A stretch of 64,000 nt of DNA, from positions 3,617,001-3,681,000 of the forward strand of contig NZ_JAVBIK010000001.1 of the NCBI RefSeq assembly GCF_032193805.1, given 5' to 3'. Below, one piece after another: positions 39,887 to 49,118 of this stretch. Each line of letters opens with the position of its first letter. The first letter of the stretch is position 1. Under the pieces are notes generated by a model. That model searched no databases, had not been told where the DNA came from, and saw only the letters and a list, made by a program, of their open reading frames with translations. Source of the DNA: Rhodoferax potami. GTDB taxonomy: Bacteria > Pseudomonadota > Gammaproteobacteria > Burkholderiales > Burkholderiaceae_C. The position numbers and the translations under genes were made by a program.

Positions 39887-40969
39887 TTACTTGGCGCTCT
39901 GAGGCGCTACGCCGCTGCCAGGCGCACTGCGCCAGAGGGCGATGCGTTGTTCCACCTGGGTATGAAACAAATGGCTGGTACCCAGCGCCACCAACCAGCT
40001 GGCGGCCATGAACAAGAGGGCTGCATCACCATCGTCGGAGCCGATTTCAGCCCAAGCGGCATTGGCCAGCAAGAGCACGCCGTAGTGGACCAAAAAGAGT
40101 GCATACGACGTGCGGCTGAGCAGGCTCACTGCCGCGTCGAGCCAGCGCGGCAGGCGCAGTTGCCAGGTGCCGAAGCTGGCCAGCAAGGCCGACACACTGA
40201 TGGCGAGGGCAATACGCTCGCGAAAATTGATGGCCAGTGACGCCAACCCGACGCTGAGGGCCGTGGCGTACAGCGCCACCGCATACCAGCCGTGCCGTGC
40301 GCGCAAACCTGCCCACCAGGCCAAGGCGCCCAAGCCGTAGGCCCCGAAAAAGTACACCGACCAGATGTCCCAATCCGCATCGGCATTGAACCAAGTGAGG
40401 GATGCGGCACACAGCAACGCCACCAGCGCAAGGCTCAGCCAGCGCTTGCCACCGCCCAGCCACAGCACCAGGGCCAGGGTGGCGTAGAGCTGAAAGTCGA
40501 TGGCCACATACCAGACACCGGCAGACAGAGACTCGACATCCAACACGCTGTGCAACAGGCTGGCATGGGCGAGCAACTGGGGCAGGGTAGGCGCAGCCGG
40601 CACCACCTCGGCCGACAGGTAAGGCCGGGCGATGGCCGCGCACACCACCGTGAGCAGCAAGGCCGCGACAAAGGGAAGGGCGAGACGCTGGTAACGCTGC
40701 CAGACCGCGCTGAACACGCTACTGGCCGGCCGCCTCGTGAGGGCGAAGCTGCGGGCTGCCAGATAGCCGGCAACCACCAGAAACACTTGCACCGCGATGC
40801 GGGCGTTGTCGTACAGCCACTCAAATACCTCGGGCAAAGCACTCGAGGCTGCTTCTGACAGCGGGCCATAGGCCGAAAAGTGGTGCAGCACGATGCATTG
40901 GGCAGCAATCACTTTCAAAATATCAATCAGCCGGAACGAGGTAAGAGCGGGTAGGCGGGCAACAGTCAT
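39887..40969 (-). CDS. Acyltransferase 3 family membrane protein
   Basis: A 360-residue integral membrane protein of the acyltransferase 3 (OafA/WecH-like) family, with about ten hydrophobic segments. The family start is DILKVIAAQCIVLHHFSAYG (His as putative catalytic residue), then QVFLVVAGYLAARSF, and the C-terminal SYALFLVHYGVLLLA. These enzymes O-acylate surface polysaccharides or other extracytoplasmic acceptors. Start at 40969 (MTVARLPALTS). The acceptor is unknown. Confidence 0.88.
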   Translation of the reverse strand: MTVARLPALTSFRLIDILKVIAAQCIVLHHFSAYGPLSEAASSALPEVFEWLYDNARIAVQVFLVVAGYLAARSFALTRRPASSVFSAVWQRYQRLALPFVAALLLTVVCAAIARPYLSAEVVPAAPTLPQLLAHASLLHSVLDVESLSAGVWYVAIDFQLYATLALVLWLGGGKRWLSLALVALLCAASLTWFNADADWDIWSVYFFGAYGLGALAWWAGLRARHGWYAVALYATALSVGLASLAINFRERIALAISVSALLASFGTWQLRLPRWLDAAVSLLSRTSYALFLVHYGVLLLANAAWAEIGSDDGDAALLFMAASWLVALGTSHLFHTQVEQRIALWRSAPGSGVAPQSAK

Positions 40970-41006
40970 CAGGTCTGGCAAAGTGGGCTGCGCCGGCCCG
41001 AGAGGC

Positions 41007-41921
41007 TCAAGCCAGCGTGAACAGCGGTATATCTTGGGTGTGTGCAAGCAGGTCTAGCTGCTCGCGGGTCTGGCCGGCCACAAAGGCGGCCACAGTGGCG
41101 TGGGCCTCTGGGGTCATCATCGCCAAGGGGTGCGATTGTCGCAGACCGGCCGCCGCGCCCAAGCGGCTCGAAAAATGGGGCTCCAAAGCCGCCATGGCGA
41201 CTCTTCCGTCTTTGCAGGGGTAGACCCGGTATCCGGCATGGCCACCACCCACGGCGGCACCTGTTTGGGTCAGGCCCCAGCTGCGCGGCAGCGCGAGGTA
41301 GCCCGCAGCATCAGACAGCGCGATTTCAAGGAAAACCCCTTTCCCTTTGGCTTGGCTGAGGATGCGGGTTTGTAGCACCGCTTCGCTGGTCATCAGCGAG
41401 CCGCCCATGTCCGCATACAGGGTGGGGGGCATTTCCAGGCCGGTGACGAGGTCGTTTTCCGCCAGGTAGGTGAGGTCGTGCCCGGGCTCTTCTGCGCGGG
41501 CGCCCGGCGCCCCGACGATGGCGACCATCGACAGCCCGGGGTATTGTTTGCGCAGGGCTTTCCACTCCAGCCCCAGTTTTTTGAGGGCACTGGGGCGGAA
41601 GGAGGTAAGCAGCACATCCGCCTTGGTCAGCTCTTTGTGCAGGGCGCGCTGACCGGCTTCGGTCTTCAAGTCCGCGGCAACCACCCGCATGCCCTGGTGC
41701 ATGACGTCGTAAGCCGTGCGGTTGTAAAGCCCCATCGGATCGCCCGAAGCGCCTGCCCGTGAGCCTGCCGGTGCGGGTGGCTCCAGCTTGATGCAGGTCG
41801 CCCCCATGTCGCGACAGCGCATCAGCGCCGCAGGGCCGGGCAGATTGAGCGCAAGGCTCAGGATGCGGGTGCCCTTGAGAGGGCGCAGGCGCTGTGCAGG
41901 GGGTGCGGCTTGAAGGGGCAT
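41007..41921 (-). CDS. CaiB/BaiF family CoA-transferase (AMACR-like)
   Basis: A 304-residue class III CoA-transferase. GTRILSLALNLPGPAALMRC, DMGATCIKLEPP and the catalytic Asp D149 (GHDLTYLAEND) are visible, plus GYRVYPCKDGRVAMAALEP. It is shorter than formyl-CoA transferases (about 400) and closer to alpha-methylacyl-CoA racemase size. It may be an acyl-CoA racemase or transferase. An interspersed repeat copy begins six bases upstream of the start codon. Confidence 0.85.
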   Translation of the reverse strand: MPLQAAPPAQRLRPLKGTRILSLALNLPGPAALMRCRDMGATCIKLEPPAPAGSRAGASGDPMGLYNRTAYDVMHQGMRVVAADLKTEAGQRALHKELTKADVLLTSFRPSALKKLGLEWKALRKQYPGLSMVAIVGAPGARAEEPGHDLTYLAENDLVTGLEMPPTLYADMGGSLMTSEAVLQTRILSQAKGKGVFLEIALSDAAGYLALPRSWGLTQTGAAVGGGHAGYRVYPCKDGRVAMAALEPHFSSRLGAAAGLRQSHPLAMMTPEAHATVAAFVAGQTREQLDLLAHTQDIPLFTLA

Positions 41922-41926
41922 GGTTT

Positions 41927-41974
41927 GCTATCAAAAAAGAAGCTAGAGGCGCTTATTCTGCCAGCGTTAGCAGC
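41927..41974 (+). repeat. Degenerate interspersed repeat copy
   Basis: GCTATCAAAAAAGAAGCTAG then AGGCGCTTATTCTGCCAGCG then TTAGCAGC has the start and layout of the repeat. It fills the gap between the CoA-transferase start and the flavodoxin stop. Confidence 0.55.
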
Positions 41975-41981
41975 ATATATG

Positions 41982-42440
41982 TTACTTAAGTGTCGCCCAC
42001 TCGACCGCCCAGCCCTGGAGCCAGGCCACGGCATCGTCTTCTGGGGTCATGGTTTCCATGGCGTCTAGCACACAGGTGTCGCCCATTTTGCGGGCACCCA
42101 GGTCTTGCAACTTGGTGTCGAATTGTTTGCCGCCGCCCAAAAAGCTGTCGCCATAGCTGCTATCGCCCAGCGCAACCAGGCCATAGCGCACGTGCCCGAG
42201 GTATTTGGCTTGTGCATCTAGGCTGTTGAGCAAGCCCACTGCATTGCCCGGCACGTCACCGGCGCCCGTGGTGGAGGTGCAGATGATGAAGGTGCCGGGT
42301 GTGTCGAATACGGTGATGTCGAGGCCGTCCATCGGCAGGACATCGATGGTGGCGCCGATATCGTCGGCACAAAACTGGAGCGCCTCGGCCACGCTTTGGG
42401 CGTTGCCATTGACGGTGCCGACAAGAATAGTGATTTGCAT
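41982..42440 (-). CDS. Flavodoxin domain protein (MioC-like)
   Basis: A 152-residue flavodoxin. The FMN phosphate loop is LVGTVNGNAQSVAEAL (G-T-V-N-G-N-A), with TSTTGAGDVPGNAVGL and GLVALGDSSYGDSFLGGG as the isoalloxazine loops. It carries electrons in the cytoplasm. The start at 42440 (MQITILVGT) was chosen; a much longer upstream in-frame extension overlaps the divergent exonuclease gene and lacks similarity. Partner unknown. Confidence 0.92.
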   Translation of the reverse strand: MQITILVGTVNGNAQSVAEALQFCADDIGATIDVLPMDGLDITVFDTPGTFIICTSTTGAGDVPGNAVGLLNSLDAQAKYLGHVRYGLVALGDSSYGDSFLGGGKQFDTKLQDLGARKMGDTCVLDAMETMTPEDDAVAWLQGWAVEWATLK

Positions 42441-42491
42441 AGCGAGATTCAGAGGGACTTCAAGAGGGTGCGGGGGATGATAGGGGCAATA

Positions 42492-43604
42492 ATGTCGGCC
42501 TCTCCCGGCAACGGGATTCCCGTTTTTCTCAGGCGCACCGTGACCCAAGCTTTTAACCCCCAACTCGGCTTCGCTTTTTTGGCTGATCTGCCCACGTTGG
42601 ACCTCGATCCACCCAAACGCGCCAGCCGCAGCCCCAAGGCTTCGGCCGCAAAAACGCCCAAAGCAGTGCCCGCCACCCAGGCCCCCTTGATGGACGCCGA
42701 GGCCATGGCCCGCGCCCTCGAGGCTCATGCCGATTACAAGGTGCAGCGCCGTCTCAAGCCTTGTCTGCAGTGGCCCGGCGAGGCGCACAGCGGCGTGAAA
42801 ACCATCCTGGTGCTGGATACAGAAACCACCGGGCTGGACCAGACCAAAGAAAAAATTATCGAACTCGCGCTGCTGCGGGTTTCGGTCGATACCGAAACCG
42901 GGCTGCCGGTCGGGCCGGTGCAGGTGTATGACGGCTTGGAAGACCCGGGCAAGCCGATTCCCCCTGAGATAGTTGCCATTACCGGCATTGAGGATGCCCA
43001 GGTGCAAGGCCAGGCACTAGACGAGGCCCGCATTGCCGAGCTGATGCAGGGTGTGGATGTGGTGATCGCCCATAACGCAGGATTTGACCGCCCGTTTGTC
43101 GAGGCGCGGCTACCCGCTTTTGCCGGACTGGCGTGGGCATGCTCCTTTGCCGACATCGATTGGAAAGCCCAAGGGCGCGGTTCCGCCAAGCTGGAGAGCC
43201 TTGCAGCGGAGCTGGGCCTGTTTTACGACGCCCACCGGGCCGAGATGGATTGCCATGCGCTGTTGGCAGTGCTGGCTGCCCCGTTGCCAAAGGCCGGTGC
43301 TGACGCCACCCAGACGGGCCTTGCACACCTGCTCTATGCCGCCGGTAACCCTAGCTATCGATTGAGCGCAACCAACGCCCCTTTTGAGGCGAAAGACCTG
43401 CTCAAGGCCCGCGGCTATCGCTGGAACGGAGACCAACGTGTGTGGGCCACCCGCCTGAACGACGATGCCGCGCTGCACACCGAGTTCGACTGGCTCCGCC
43501 AGCAGGTGTATGCCGGCCGGCATGCGGCGGTGCAGGTGGAGCAAATGGACGCCAAAACCAAGTACTCCAGCCGCAGCGGCCACACGGTTTACCAACAACT
43601 CTAA
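42492..43604 (+). CDS. DnaQ-like 3'-5' exonuclease (DEDDh)
   Basis: A 370-residue exonuclease. Exo I is LVLDTETTGLDQ (D109, E111), Exo II HNAGFDRPFVEARL, and Exo III HRAEMDCHALL (HxxxxD, DEDDh type). The N-terminal 100 residues form a separate unrecognised region. A C-terminal domain (APFEAKDLLKARGYRWNG and WATRLNDD) resembles the part often attached to such standalone nucleases. Start at 42492 with AGGGG upstream. It trims DNA or RNA 3' ends; it is too divergent to be the Pol III epsilon subunit. Confidence 0.88.
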   Translation: MSASPGNGIPVFLRRTVTQAFNPQLGFAFLADLPTLDLDPPKRASRSPKASAAKTPKAVPATQAPLMDAEAMARALEAHADYKVQRRLKPCLQWPGEAHSGVKTILVLDTETTGLDQTKEKIIELALLRVSVDTETGLPVGPVQVYDGLEDPGKPIPPEIVAITGIEDAQVQGQALDEARIAELMQGVDVVIAHNAGFDRPFVEARLPAFAGLAWACSFADIDWKAQGRGSAKLESLAAELGLFYDAHRAEMDCHALLAVLAAPLPKAGADATQTGLAHLLYAAGNPSYRLSATNAPFEAKDLLKARGYRWNGDQRVWATRLNDDAALHTEFDWLRQQVYAGRHAAVQVEQMDAKTKYSSRSGHTVYQQL

Positions 43605-43615
43605 AGGGCCCAGTC

Positions 43616-44197
43616 ATGTCGCGACAGCTGCTCAGTGTTCAGGTGGGCCTCGCCCGCAAGGTGCAGATCCAGGGCCGCAGCATCCTGACGGCGATCCACA
43701 AAACCCCGGTTGACGGGCCCACCCCGGTGACGCCGCTAGGCTTGTTGGGAGATGAGCAGGCGGACCCCTCAGTGCACGGCGGGCTGGACAAGGCGGTGTA
43801 TGCCTACCCCTCGGAGCACTACGGTTTTTGGCAAGAAGCGCGCCGGGCGGCTGGCGCCAGCGGTTTCGATGACAGCTTGCCCTTTGGCTCCATGGGCGAG
43901 AACCTGACGCTGGCAGGCCTCATGGAAAACGAGGTGTGGGTGGGCGATGTGCTGCGCTTTGCCGATTGCGCGCTGCGGGTGGTGCAGCCGCGGGAACCCT
44001 GTTTCAAGTTCAATGCGGCGATGGGTTTTGCAGGCGCTGTCAAAGCCATGGCGATGAGTGGTCACTGTGGCTTTTATCTGGCGGTTGATGAGCCCGGGCA
44101 GCTGCGTGCCGGTGAGCCGTTTGAGTTGGTGCCCGGCTCACGGCAGACCTCGATCGCCGAGCTGTTCAAGGCCCGGCTTTACAAGCACTTGCGCTAG
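43616..44197 (+). CDS. MOSC domain protein (YiiM-like)
   Basis: A 193-residue MOSC protein. It has GLLGDEQADPSVHGGLDKAV, YAYPSEHYGFW, GENLTLAG and the conserved Cys in QPREPCFKF, which in MOSC proteins handles sulfur for or binds the molybdenum cofactor. YiiM-like proteins are involved in molybdoenzyme or N-hydroxylated base detoxification. It starts 11 bases after the exonuclease gene. Confidence 0.91.
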   Translation: MSRQLLSVQVGLARKVQIQGRSILTAIHKTPVDGPTPVTPLGLLGDEQADPSVHGGLDKAVYAYPSEHYGFWQEARRAAGASGFDDSLPFGSMGENLTLAGLMENEVWVGDVLRFADCALRVVQPREPCFKFNAAMGFAGAVKAMAMSGHCGFYLAVDEPGQLRAGEPFELVPGSRQTSIAELFKARLYKHLR

Positions 44198-44223
44198 CCC
44201 CTGCAGCGGTTGCGGCCCTGAAA

Positions 44224-45177
44224 TCAGCCCCGGCTCAGCGTTGTGCTGATGGCGTCGGCCAGCTCGTGGGGCTCAAACTTGGCGACATAGGCGTCAGCGC
44301 CCACGCCAGTGGCATGGCCCTCGCTGGCGCTGCCGGTCAGGGATGAATACACGATGACTGGAATGCCCGCGAACCGGTTGTCGTTTTTAATGCTGCGGGT
44401 CAGGGTAAAGCCGTCCATTTCGGGCATTTCCAGATCGGTCAGCACCAACGCGACTTTATCGCTGGCCCGCTTGCCGTGGGCGACCGCATCGCTGTGAATC
44501 TGGGCCAGACGATCCCACGCTTCTTTGCCGTTTTTGAAGGCCACGTAAGAAACCCCCATGGACTTGAGGCTTTCCTCCACCAGCATGCGGGCGATGGCGG
44601 AGTCGTCGGCAAACAGGATGGTGGAGCCTTCGGGCAGCTTGATTTTCTGGATGTTGCTAGAGGACTCTGTTTGGCTGTTGGGGAACACGTTGCGGATGAT
44701 TTGCTCCACATCGAGCACCTGTGCCAAGCGGGAGTCTGTGGCATCGCCATCGATTCGGGCAACGCCTGAGAGCAAGCCGGAGCTGTTGTTGTCAGAGGCG
44801 ATCAGGTGCTTCCAGTCGAGCTGGATGATTTCGACCACTTCGTCCACCAGAAACGCCTGGGTTGTGCGGGCAAACTCGGTCACCAGCACGATTTTGGAAT
44901 CGGTTTTCGGCACACAGCCTGCGAGTGCAGGCAGGTTGATCACCGGAATCAATTGCCCGCGCACATTGGCCAGTCCGAGGGCGTGTTGGGGGGCATTCAC
45001 GATGCTGGTGATTTCAGGCGCCACCACGATTTCGCGCACCTTGAACACATTGATGCCGAATAGCTCGCTACGCTCGCTGCCGGTCGAGTCCCCGAGTCGG
45101 AACAGCAGGAGCTGGAATTTGCTCTCAGCTGCCTGGCTGCTGTGGGGCGGTGTTTTGGTGTTCATAGGAGCGCTCAT
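44224..45177 (-). CDS. cheV: Chemotaxis protein CheV
   Basis: A 317-residue CheW-REC fusion. Residues about 20-170 form a CheW domain (FGINVFKVREIVVAPEIT; GLANVRGQLIPVINL). Residues about 185-315 form a receiver with phospho-acceptor D248 (LVLTDLEMPEMDGF) and acidic pair DD at 191-192. CheV couples chemoreceptors to CheA and tunes adaptation. No other chemotaxis gene is near, so it is an orphan. Start at 45177, preceded by AGAGG. Confidence 0.94.
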   Translation of the reverse strand: MSAPMNTKTPPHSSQAAESKFQLLLFRLGDSTGSERSELFGINVFKVREIVVAPEITSIVNAPQHALGLANVRGQLIPVINLPALAGCVPKTDSKIVLVTEFARTTQAFLVDEVVEIIQLDWKHLIASDNNSSGLLSGVARIDGDATDSRLAQVLDVEQIIRNVFPNSQTESSSNIQKIKLPEGSTILFADDSAIARMLVEESLKSMGVSYVAFKNGKEAWDRLAQIHSDAVAHGKRASDKVALVLTDLEMPEMDGFTLTRSIKNDNRFAGIPVIVYSSLTGSASEGHATGVGADAYVAKFEPHELADAISTTLSRG

Positions 45178-45501
45178 GGTGGGGCCTCTCGAAGCAATTG
45201 GTGTTCACCTTCACTTTACCCTTTTCCGTGCGAATTGCTTTGGCTAAAAGACAAGGTTTTCGCTGCATCTCTCAGGAACTGGCGTACTTGGTCTATATCC
45301 GCTCCGATATGTCGGTCAATACGGCGGATGTAAGGGCAGGCGAAGGGCTTCGATATTGCAGTAGTTGCATACGATTGCATCCACACTTGATTGGCTTTAC
45401 CGCAGCCTCTTTTTCGCATGGTGCATAGGGGATTCACCCAGCGGACGTGCCGCACCGACACCTCGGTTACGCTAAATGCTATTCAATGCAAAGGAATGAC
45501 C
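45178..45501. other. Intergenic region between divergent cheV and FAH-family genes
   Basis: No gene is supported here; open frames lack any family feature. GTTGCATACGATTGCATCC at about 45364-45382 contains a repeated TTGCAT that could be a regulator half-site pair. No clear promoter was identified. Confidence 0.4.
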
Positions 45502-46356
45502 GTGAAATTAGTTCGCTATGGATTGCCGGGCCAGGAAAAGCCCGGTGTGTTGGATGCCCAAGGCGGGGTGCGCGACCTCTCTGCGCACATCGCGAATGTG
45601 GGCGGTGCTGCCTTGTTGCCGGACAGTCTGGCCCGATTGCGTGGGATTGCGGTGGACAGTCTGCCCTTGGTGGCCGGCGTGCCCCAACAAGATTTGCGTC
45701 TTGGTGCTTGTGTCGGCAATGTCGGCAAATTCATTTGCATCGGTTTGAACTACTCTGACCACGCGGCGGAGAGCGGCATGCAAGTGCCGCCGGAGCCAGT
45801 GGTATTCAACAAATGGACCAGCGCGATCGTCGGGCCTGACGATGCCGTGGAGATTCCCCGTGGTTCGCTCAAGACGGACTGGGAAGTAGAGTTGGGCGTA
45901 GTCATCGGCAAAGGTGGCCGCTACATCGACGAAGCAGACGCCATGTCCCACGTCGCCGGCTATTGTGTGGTGAACGATGTGTCTGAGCGCGAATACCAGC
46001 TCGAACGCAGTGGCACATGGGACAAGGGCAAGGGCTGCGACACCTTCGGCCCTATAGGCCCTTGGCTGGTGACGGCGGATGAAGTACCGGATCCGCAGGC
46101 CTTGTCCATGTGGCTCGATGTGGATGGCAAGCGCTATCAAAACGGAAGCACCTCCACCATGGTTTACGGAGTGAAGTTTCTGGTAGCGTACCTGAGCCGC
46201 TTCATGAGCCTGCAACCCGGTGATGTGATCTCCACCGGTACCCCGCCCGGCGTCGGCATGGGTCAGAAACCTCCGGTTTATCTACGCGCCGGCCAGACCA
46301 TGCACTTGGGCATCGAGGGCTTGGGAACCCAAACACAAGTGACCAAACAGGCCTGA
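45502..46356 (+). CDS. Fumarylacetoacetate hydrolase (FAH) family protein
   Basis: A 284-residue FAH-fold hydrolase/isomerase. It has the metal-binding and family blocks KFICIGLNYSDHAAESG, NKWTSAIVGPDD, WEVELGVVIGKGGRYI (E residues bind the metal), VNDVSEREYQ and GDVISTGTPPGVGMG. These enzymes split or decarboxylate diketo acids of aromatic or ureide breakdown. The GTG at 45502 (MKLVRYGLPGQEKPG) was chosen because AAGGA lies seven bases before it. The ATG at 45496 would put AAGGA right against the start. Confidence 0.9.
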   Translation: MKLVRYGLPGQEKPGVLDAQGGVRDLSAHIANVGGAALLPDSLARLRGIAVDSLPLVAGVPQQDLRLGACVGNVGKFICIGLNYSDHAAESGMQVPPEPVVFNKWTSAIVGPDDAVEIPRGSLKTDWEVELGVVIGKGGRYIDEADAMSHVAGYCVVNDVSEREYQLERSGTWDKGKGCDTFGPIGPWLVTADEVPDPQALSMWLDVDGKRYQNGSTSTMVYGVKFLVAYLSRFMSLQPGDVISTGTPPGVGMGQKPPVYLRAGQTMHLGIEGLGTQTQVTKQA

Positions 46357-46533
46357 TATGACCCCAGCCGACGACGTGCGCTTTGTGGACGCGCTCTTTT
46401 AAATACGGCCTGGCCTCTACGATCAGCTGCGGTGCTAGCCAGCACCGCAGGCGGGATGCCTTTGCCAGCTCCCATGAATGCAACCTGATCCACTCTCAGG
46501 GGATGGCGCTCTTTGGTGTGCCCTGGCCTTGGA

Positions 46534-47751
46534 TTAGCGGCTGATATTGCACTCGCGGCGCAACAAGGCCACCGCATCGTTGAAGGTGTAGTCGTGGTCA
46601 CTCGCCAGGGTGGCGCTCGACTCTTCGATAAAGTTGTTCCACAGGCTTGCGTAGTCTTCCAGGTGTTCGGCAGGCGCGTTGGCTTCGATGAACTGCAAGG
46701 GCAGGGTGGGCTGCAATCCAGATTTCCGGATCTTCTTTACCAAGGTCGAGGCTGCCTTTTCAGTGAGCACCGTCTTGGCAGGGCTACCAGCGGCCATGCA
46801 CAAGAACAGGGTGAGCAAGGAGCTTTCGTCATCATTGCCACCGGTGGCTTTGGCCCAAGCCTTGGAAACATTCTTGTCGAATTGATCCACCTCTAGGATG
46901 GCGTCCTCGAGCCAAAAATACCGGCCCATGAATGCGGGTGTCTGGTCAAACAGCTTGCGCACCGACAGGTCGGATTCCAGCCATTTGACGGAGTCTGCCC
47001 AGACCGAGTCGCGTATGGACTCCACCAGTTCTGTCCACTCGCTAGGTAGATCTGCCGGGACAATCAACGGCAACTTGCCGGGTTTGGCCAGATAGCGCTT
47101 GCGCAAGGCCAGAATCATCTTTTCGAAAGTAACCCAGTCGGGCAGGCTGCTGCGCTTGCAGGCGCGGGCCAACAAGGCAGTGCGGATGACGGCTTCTGCA
47201 TCTTTGCCAGCCTCTTCGAGCTCTTCGACGTCCATGCCCATTTGCCCAGCCATCCAGATGGCCGCATCCACCACCGCGGCAGCCCGGCTCCGGCTTGCCA
47301 ACTCCATCTGGTATTCGGTCAGGGTTTTAAGGCTCCATTTGGCCAGCAGGGGAATGTGCTCATCGCGAAAGCCGCTGCGCTCGTTCATCCCGAAGTGTGT
47401 CGTCTGCGGCATGGTGATCAGCGCTTTGAGCATGTCTGAGCCCGCTTTGGAGCGAGAGAGAAAGCTGTGGTCCCGCAACAGCTCGGCTGCACGGTGGAGG
47501 TCGCCCTCCGTGCTGTGGGCCAGATGCAGGCTGACCAGGTTGACGATGCGGTCTCTGGCAAGCTCCAATTCGGGCCGCAAGTACTCGGTCCCGAAATAGC
47601 GCGCGATCTGCACCATGCCCTTGGGCGCATCGGCCCGGATGGCATCGAGTTTGTCTTGCCCGATCAGGCCGTGTTCTATGCCGTGCGTGAGCGCCTTTTC
47701 AAAGAAAGGACGGCTATCAAACAGGGAAACGGAATGGGGTGCAACGGGCAT
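46534..47751 (-). CDS. Uncharacterised protein of the J-domain gene cluster
   Basis: A 405-residue soluble, largely helical protein that I do not recognise. It starts MPVAPHSVSLFDSRPFFEKA and has no signal or membrane segment. Notable blocks are DAIRADAPKGMVQIARYFGT, LLRDHSFLSRSKAGSDML and WTELVESIRDSVWADSVKW. It is the last gene of a four-gene minus-strand operon headed by a J-domain protein. Nothing in the sequence gives an enzymatic role. Confidence 0.72.
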   Translation of the reverse strand: MPVAPHSVSLFDSRPFFEKALTHGIEHGLIGQDKLDAIRADAPKGMVQIARYFGTEYLRPELELARDRIVNLVSLHLAHSTEGDLHRAAELLRDHSFLSRSKAGSDMLKALITMPQTTHFGMNERSGFRDEHIPLLAKWSLKTLTEYQMELASRSRAAAVVDAAIWMAGQMGMDVEELEEAGKDAEAVIRTALLARACKRSSLPDWVTFEKMILALRKRYLAKPGKLPLIVPADLPSEWTELVESIRDSVWADSVKWLESDLSVRKLFDQTPAFMGRYFWLEDAILEVDQFDKNVSKAWAKATGGNDDESSLLTLFLCMAAGSPAKTVLTEKAASTLVKKIRKSGLQPTLPLQFIEANAPAEHLEDYASLWNNFIEESSATLASDHDYTFNDAVALLRRECNISR

Positions 47752-47770
47752 GGCGCTGGAGCAATTGGAT

Positions 47771-48523
47771 TTAAATGGCGGACTCTTCGTCGTCTTCGCG
47801 GGCAGCAGGTGTGGCTTTGCCGCGGTCGGTGTCACCGGTTTCGACTTTGCCGTCGTCTTCCTCTTCGGCCACTTCTTCTTCATCAAGGCCCAGGTCAAAC
47901 GCACGGGCCTTGGCTCGCAACACAATCAACATTTCGATGAAAAGGTCGGGGAGCTCATGGCGCAGCAGCCAGGCCATTTGCATCCAGTCCTGGTCCGCCA
48001 CCTCATCCAGATCGACGCGTGGGCGCACGTAGGCGGATTGGTACAGCGCCTGCTCCGACAAGATTTCGCCGTCATCTTCGACGGTGTCAAACGTGCCACT
48101 GCGGGCAAACGCCTCTACTCGGCTCCACTTTTCGGTGAAGTAATCGGCCAGCGCTTCGCTGCCACCTTCCAGATCACCAATGGCCGTCAAAAACTCAATC
48201 GCATCCACCGCGTCATCCCGGAAGATCACCGAGTTCATCATGCCGCGCAAATGGGTTCGCGTCAGGTCTTTGTATTGCTTTTCGATCACCACCGCATGCG
48301 CAAACTGCTGCGGTGTGATCAGCAAATTCACGATGGATTCTTTGGAGTCGTCGTACTCGCGGATCACCGCCAGAATGTCTTTGGCAGGCAGCTGCTCCAG
48401 CACCACCATCAGGGCGCCGTCGCCCTCAGAGTCGGCAAGCTCCGTCAACACGGACTCAGCCCCCACGATATCGCCGGCAGCGATCAGGGCTTGGGTTTTT
48501 TCAATCAGGGCTAATTGGCTCAC
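47771..48523 (-). CDS. Uncharacterised acidic helical protein of the J-domain gene cluster
   Basis: A 250-residue protein not recognised. The first roughly 215 residues look all-helical (IEKTQALIAAGDIVGAESVL; EQLPAKDILAVIREYD). The last 35 form a highly acidic tail (DEEEVAEEEDDG). The N-terminal repeat-like helices recall HEAT/MgtE_N-type solenoids, but only loosely. It is tightly placed between the other two unknown genes. Confidence 0.7.
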   Translation of the reverse strand: MSQLALIEKTQALIAAGDIVGAESVLTELADSEGDGALMVVLEQLPAKDILAVIREYDDSKESIVNLLITPQQFAHAVVIEKQYKDLTRTHLRGMMNSVIFRDDAVDAIEFLTAIGDLEGGSEALADYFTEKWSRVEAFARSGTFDTVEDDGEILSEQALYQSAYVRPRVDLDEVADQDWMQMAWLLRHELPDLFIEMLIVLRAKARAFDLGLDEEEVAEEEDDGKVETGDTDRGKATPAAREDDEESAI

Positions 48524-48553
48524 AGGGGCGTCCTCTTGATGCGGGCTCGGGAT

Positions 48554-49105
48554 TTATTCTTTGTGGTCGAAGCCTTGCTCGACCATCCAGGCGGCGCCTT
48601 CTTCTTCGTTCACACGGCTTTGGCGTTCGTCTTCGTCCATGCCTTCGGGGTCACGCTCGATGTCGTCGCGGTCATCCTCTTCATCATCTGATTCGTCCGC
48701 TGCAGCGAATCGGGCATCCGGCTTGTTCAGCAGGTATTCCAGTGCGGCAGCCACGCTCATAAACCAGGGGCCTGCCGGTTGTTGCAGCACCTGCTGGGCC
48801 AAGGTGTGGGCCCATGGGGCGAGCTCGACCGCGTCAGCTAGCGAGTCCCATTCCGGCAGGTCTTCCGACTCCTGGCGCACCAGTTCTTCCATCACTGCAG
48901 GGCGCTTGAAACGGAAGCCCTGATGGAACACAACTGCCACCATCTCAGGGCTCAACTCCAGCATGCTCAGCAAAAACTTCAGTTCTTTGCGGCGCTCTGC
49001 CAGTTTTTTTGCCAGGATGTTGCTGCCTTCGGAGTCCGAGGTCAGGTCGTCCAGTTCGGCTTGGTAGGCGCTGCGCAGGTGATGAAAGAAAGGGGAGAGG
49101 CTCAT
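48554..49105 (-). CDS. Uncharacterised protein of the J-domain gene cluster
   Basis: A 183-residue protein starting MSLSPFFHHLRSAYQAELDD. The N-terminal half is helical, with a basic patch (LAKKLAERRKELKFLLSML). The C-terminal 50 residues are very acidic (ADESDDEEDDRDDIERD) before a short conserved-looking end (EEGAAWMVEQGF). Not recognised. Located 13 bases after the J-domain gene, so it is likely its partner. Confidence 0.7.
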   Translation of the reverse strand: MSLSPFFHHLRSAYQAELDDLTSDSEGSNILAKKLAERRKELKFLLSMLELSPEMVAVVFHQGFRFKRPAVMEELVRQESEDLPEWDSLADAVELAPWAHTLAQQVLQQPAGPWFMSVAAALEYLLNKPDARFAAADESDDEEDDRDDIERDPEGMDEDERQSRVNEEEGAAWMVEQGFDHKE

Positions 49106-49118
49106 GCTATTTGCCTTT

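Noticed and set aside
41982..43007. Long N-terminal extension of the flavodoxin frame
   Set aside because: It would overlap the well-supported exonuclease gene on the other strand; the flavodoxin fold begins exactly at MQITILVGT.
46358..46402. Tiny open frame (MTPADDVRFVDALF) after the FAH-family gene
   Set aside because: Only 14 codons, without ribosome binding site evidence or similarity.
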